64,000 bases of DNA, taken from positions 33,489 to 97,488 of the forward strand of contig CAIUTB010000126.1 of NCBI GenBank assembly GCA_903901975.1, written 5' to 3'. This stretch comes from an uncultured Bacteroidales bacterium (GTDB lineage: Bacteria > Bacteroidota > Bacteroidia > Bacteroidales > Paludibacteraceae). The translations under genes were made by a program, and so were the position numbers. This document shows positions 63,861 to 64,000 of this stretch, piece by piece. Each line of letters starts with the position of its first letter. Position 1 is the first letter of the stretch. Below the pieces are notes generated by a model that was not told where the DNA came from, ran no database searches, and saw nothing but the letters and a program-made list of their open reading frames with translations.

Positions 63861-64000
63861 TGGATATTCCGGATCAAAACGCCCGCCTTCTCCGGATGAA
63901 ATTGACCACCTTTCTCCGGATGAAAATGACCAGGTCTCTCCGGATGAAGTTGACCACCTGATTTAGCTATTATTTTCTTGCTCATGGCAACCATTTTGAG
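63861..64000. mobile_element. End of an IS21-like insertion sequence (runs off the window)
   Basis: The edge begins TGGATATTCCGG and is followed by three spaced copies of CTCCGGATGAA...TGACCA (near 63890, 63914 and 63938) at 24-nt intervals. TG ends and several internal terminal repeats are typical of IS21. The transposase genes are outside the window. The insertion removed the 5' end of the type IX cargo gene. Confidence 0.65.

Overview
This window looks like chromosome from a low-GC member of the Bacteroidetes, most likely a Bacteroidales-type anaerobe. Direct sequence support includes many promoters of the Bacteroidetes TAnnTTTG (-7) type, a C-terminal type IX secretion sorting tail, a DUF4465 surface lipoprotein behind a cobalamin riboswitch, a membrane pyrophosphatase, a DUF4494 protein and FadL-like outer-membrane proteins. 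Genus and species cannot be fixed from this sequence alone.

Layout. 1-7.1 kb: a cut nitronate monooxygenase-like gene, a DEDD exonuclease, a secreted TPR protein behind PBP1A, HemW and tRNA-Pro. 7.0-7.5 kb: a decayed GIY-YIG gene fused to a tRNA remnant between two 74-nt direct repeats. 7.6-10.3 kb: an NRAMP-like transporter coupled to a soluble MgtE-type sensor. 10.4-17.6 kb: a seven-gene surface-glycan operon (FemAB-like protein, GT4, methyltransferase, flippase, three paralogous GT2). 17.7-19.7 kb: a divergent deacetylase and an AAC(3)-fold acyltransferase. 19.8-26.6 kb: prfC, a FadL-like porin, a Gly/Tyr/Ser-rich secreted protein, prmA and panB. 26.9-34.4 kb: a WbpM/CapD-like dehydratase, a WecA-like transferase, an ABC-F protein, a tetrapyrrole-methylase-fold methyltransferase and an acyl-CoA ligase. 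34.5-39.2 kb: a THUMP-like methyltransferase, the cobalamin riboswitch with its lipoprotein, SRP RNA, tRNA-Thr, a YihY protein and RNase P RNA. 39.4-55.1 kb: mostly housekeeping genes (NDH-2, TrpB2, yicC-gmk-nadD, an MBL hydrolase, rsmG, fabD, aspS, tilS, nitroreductase, folC, def, ruvX, an esterase). 55.4-64 kb: hppA, a DUF4494 gene, a broken four-helix-bundle gene, a YggS protein, remnants, a small peptide gene and a type IX cargo gene whose 5' end is cut by an IS21-like end.

The genes are ordinary, but the DNA between them is not. Several intergenic regions are built from short periodic words: 7-nt repeats, chains of tiny perfect hairpins with 2-3 nt loops, and GC-rich palindromes. These sit inside a cobalamin riboswitch, inside RNase P RNA, over stop and start codons, and as inverted arrays on both sides of a four-helix-bundle gene. 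This repeat system, and the GIY-YIG/tRNA chimera, are the best candidates for undescribed biology here.
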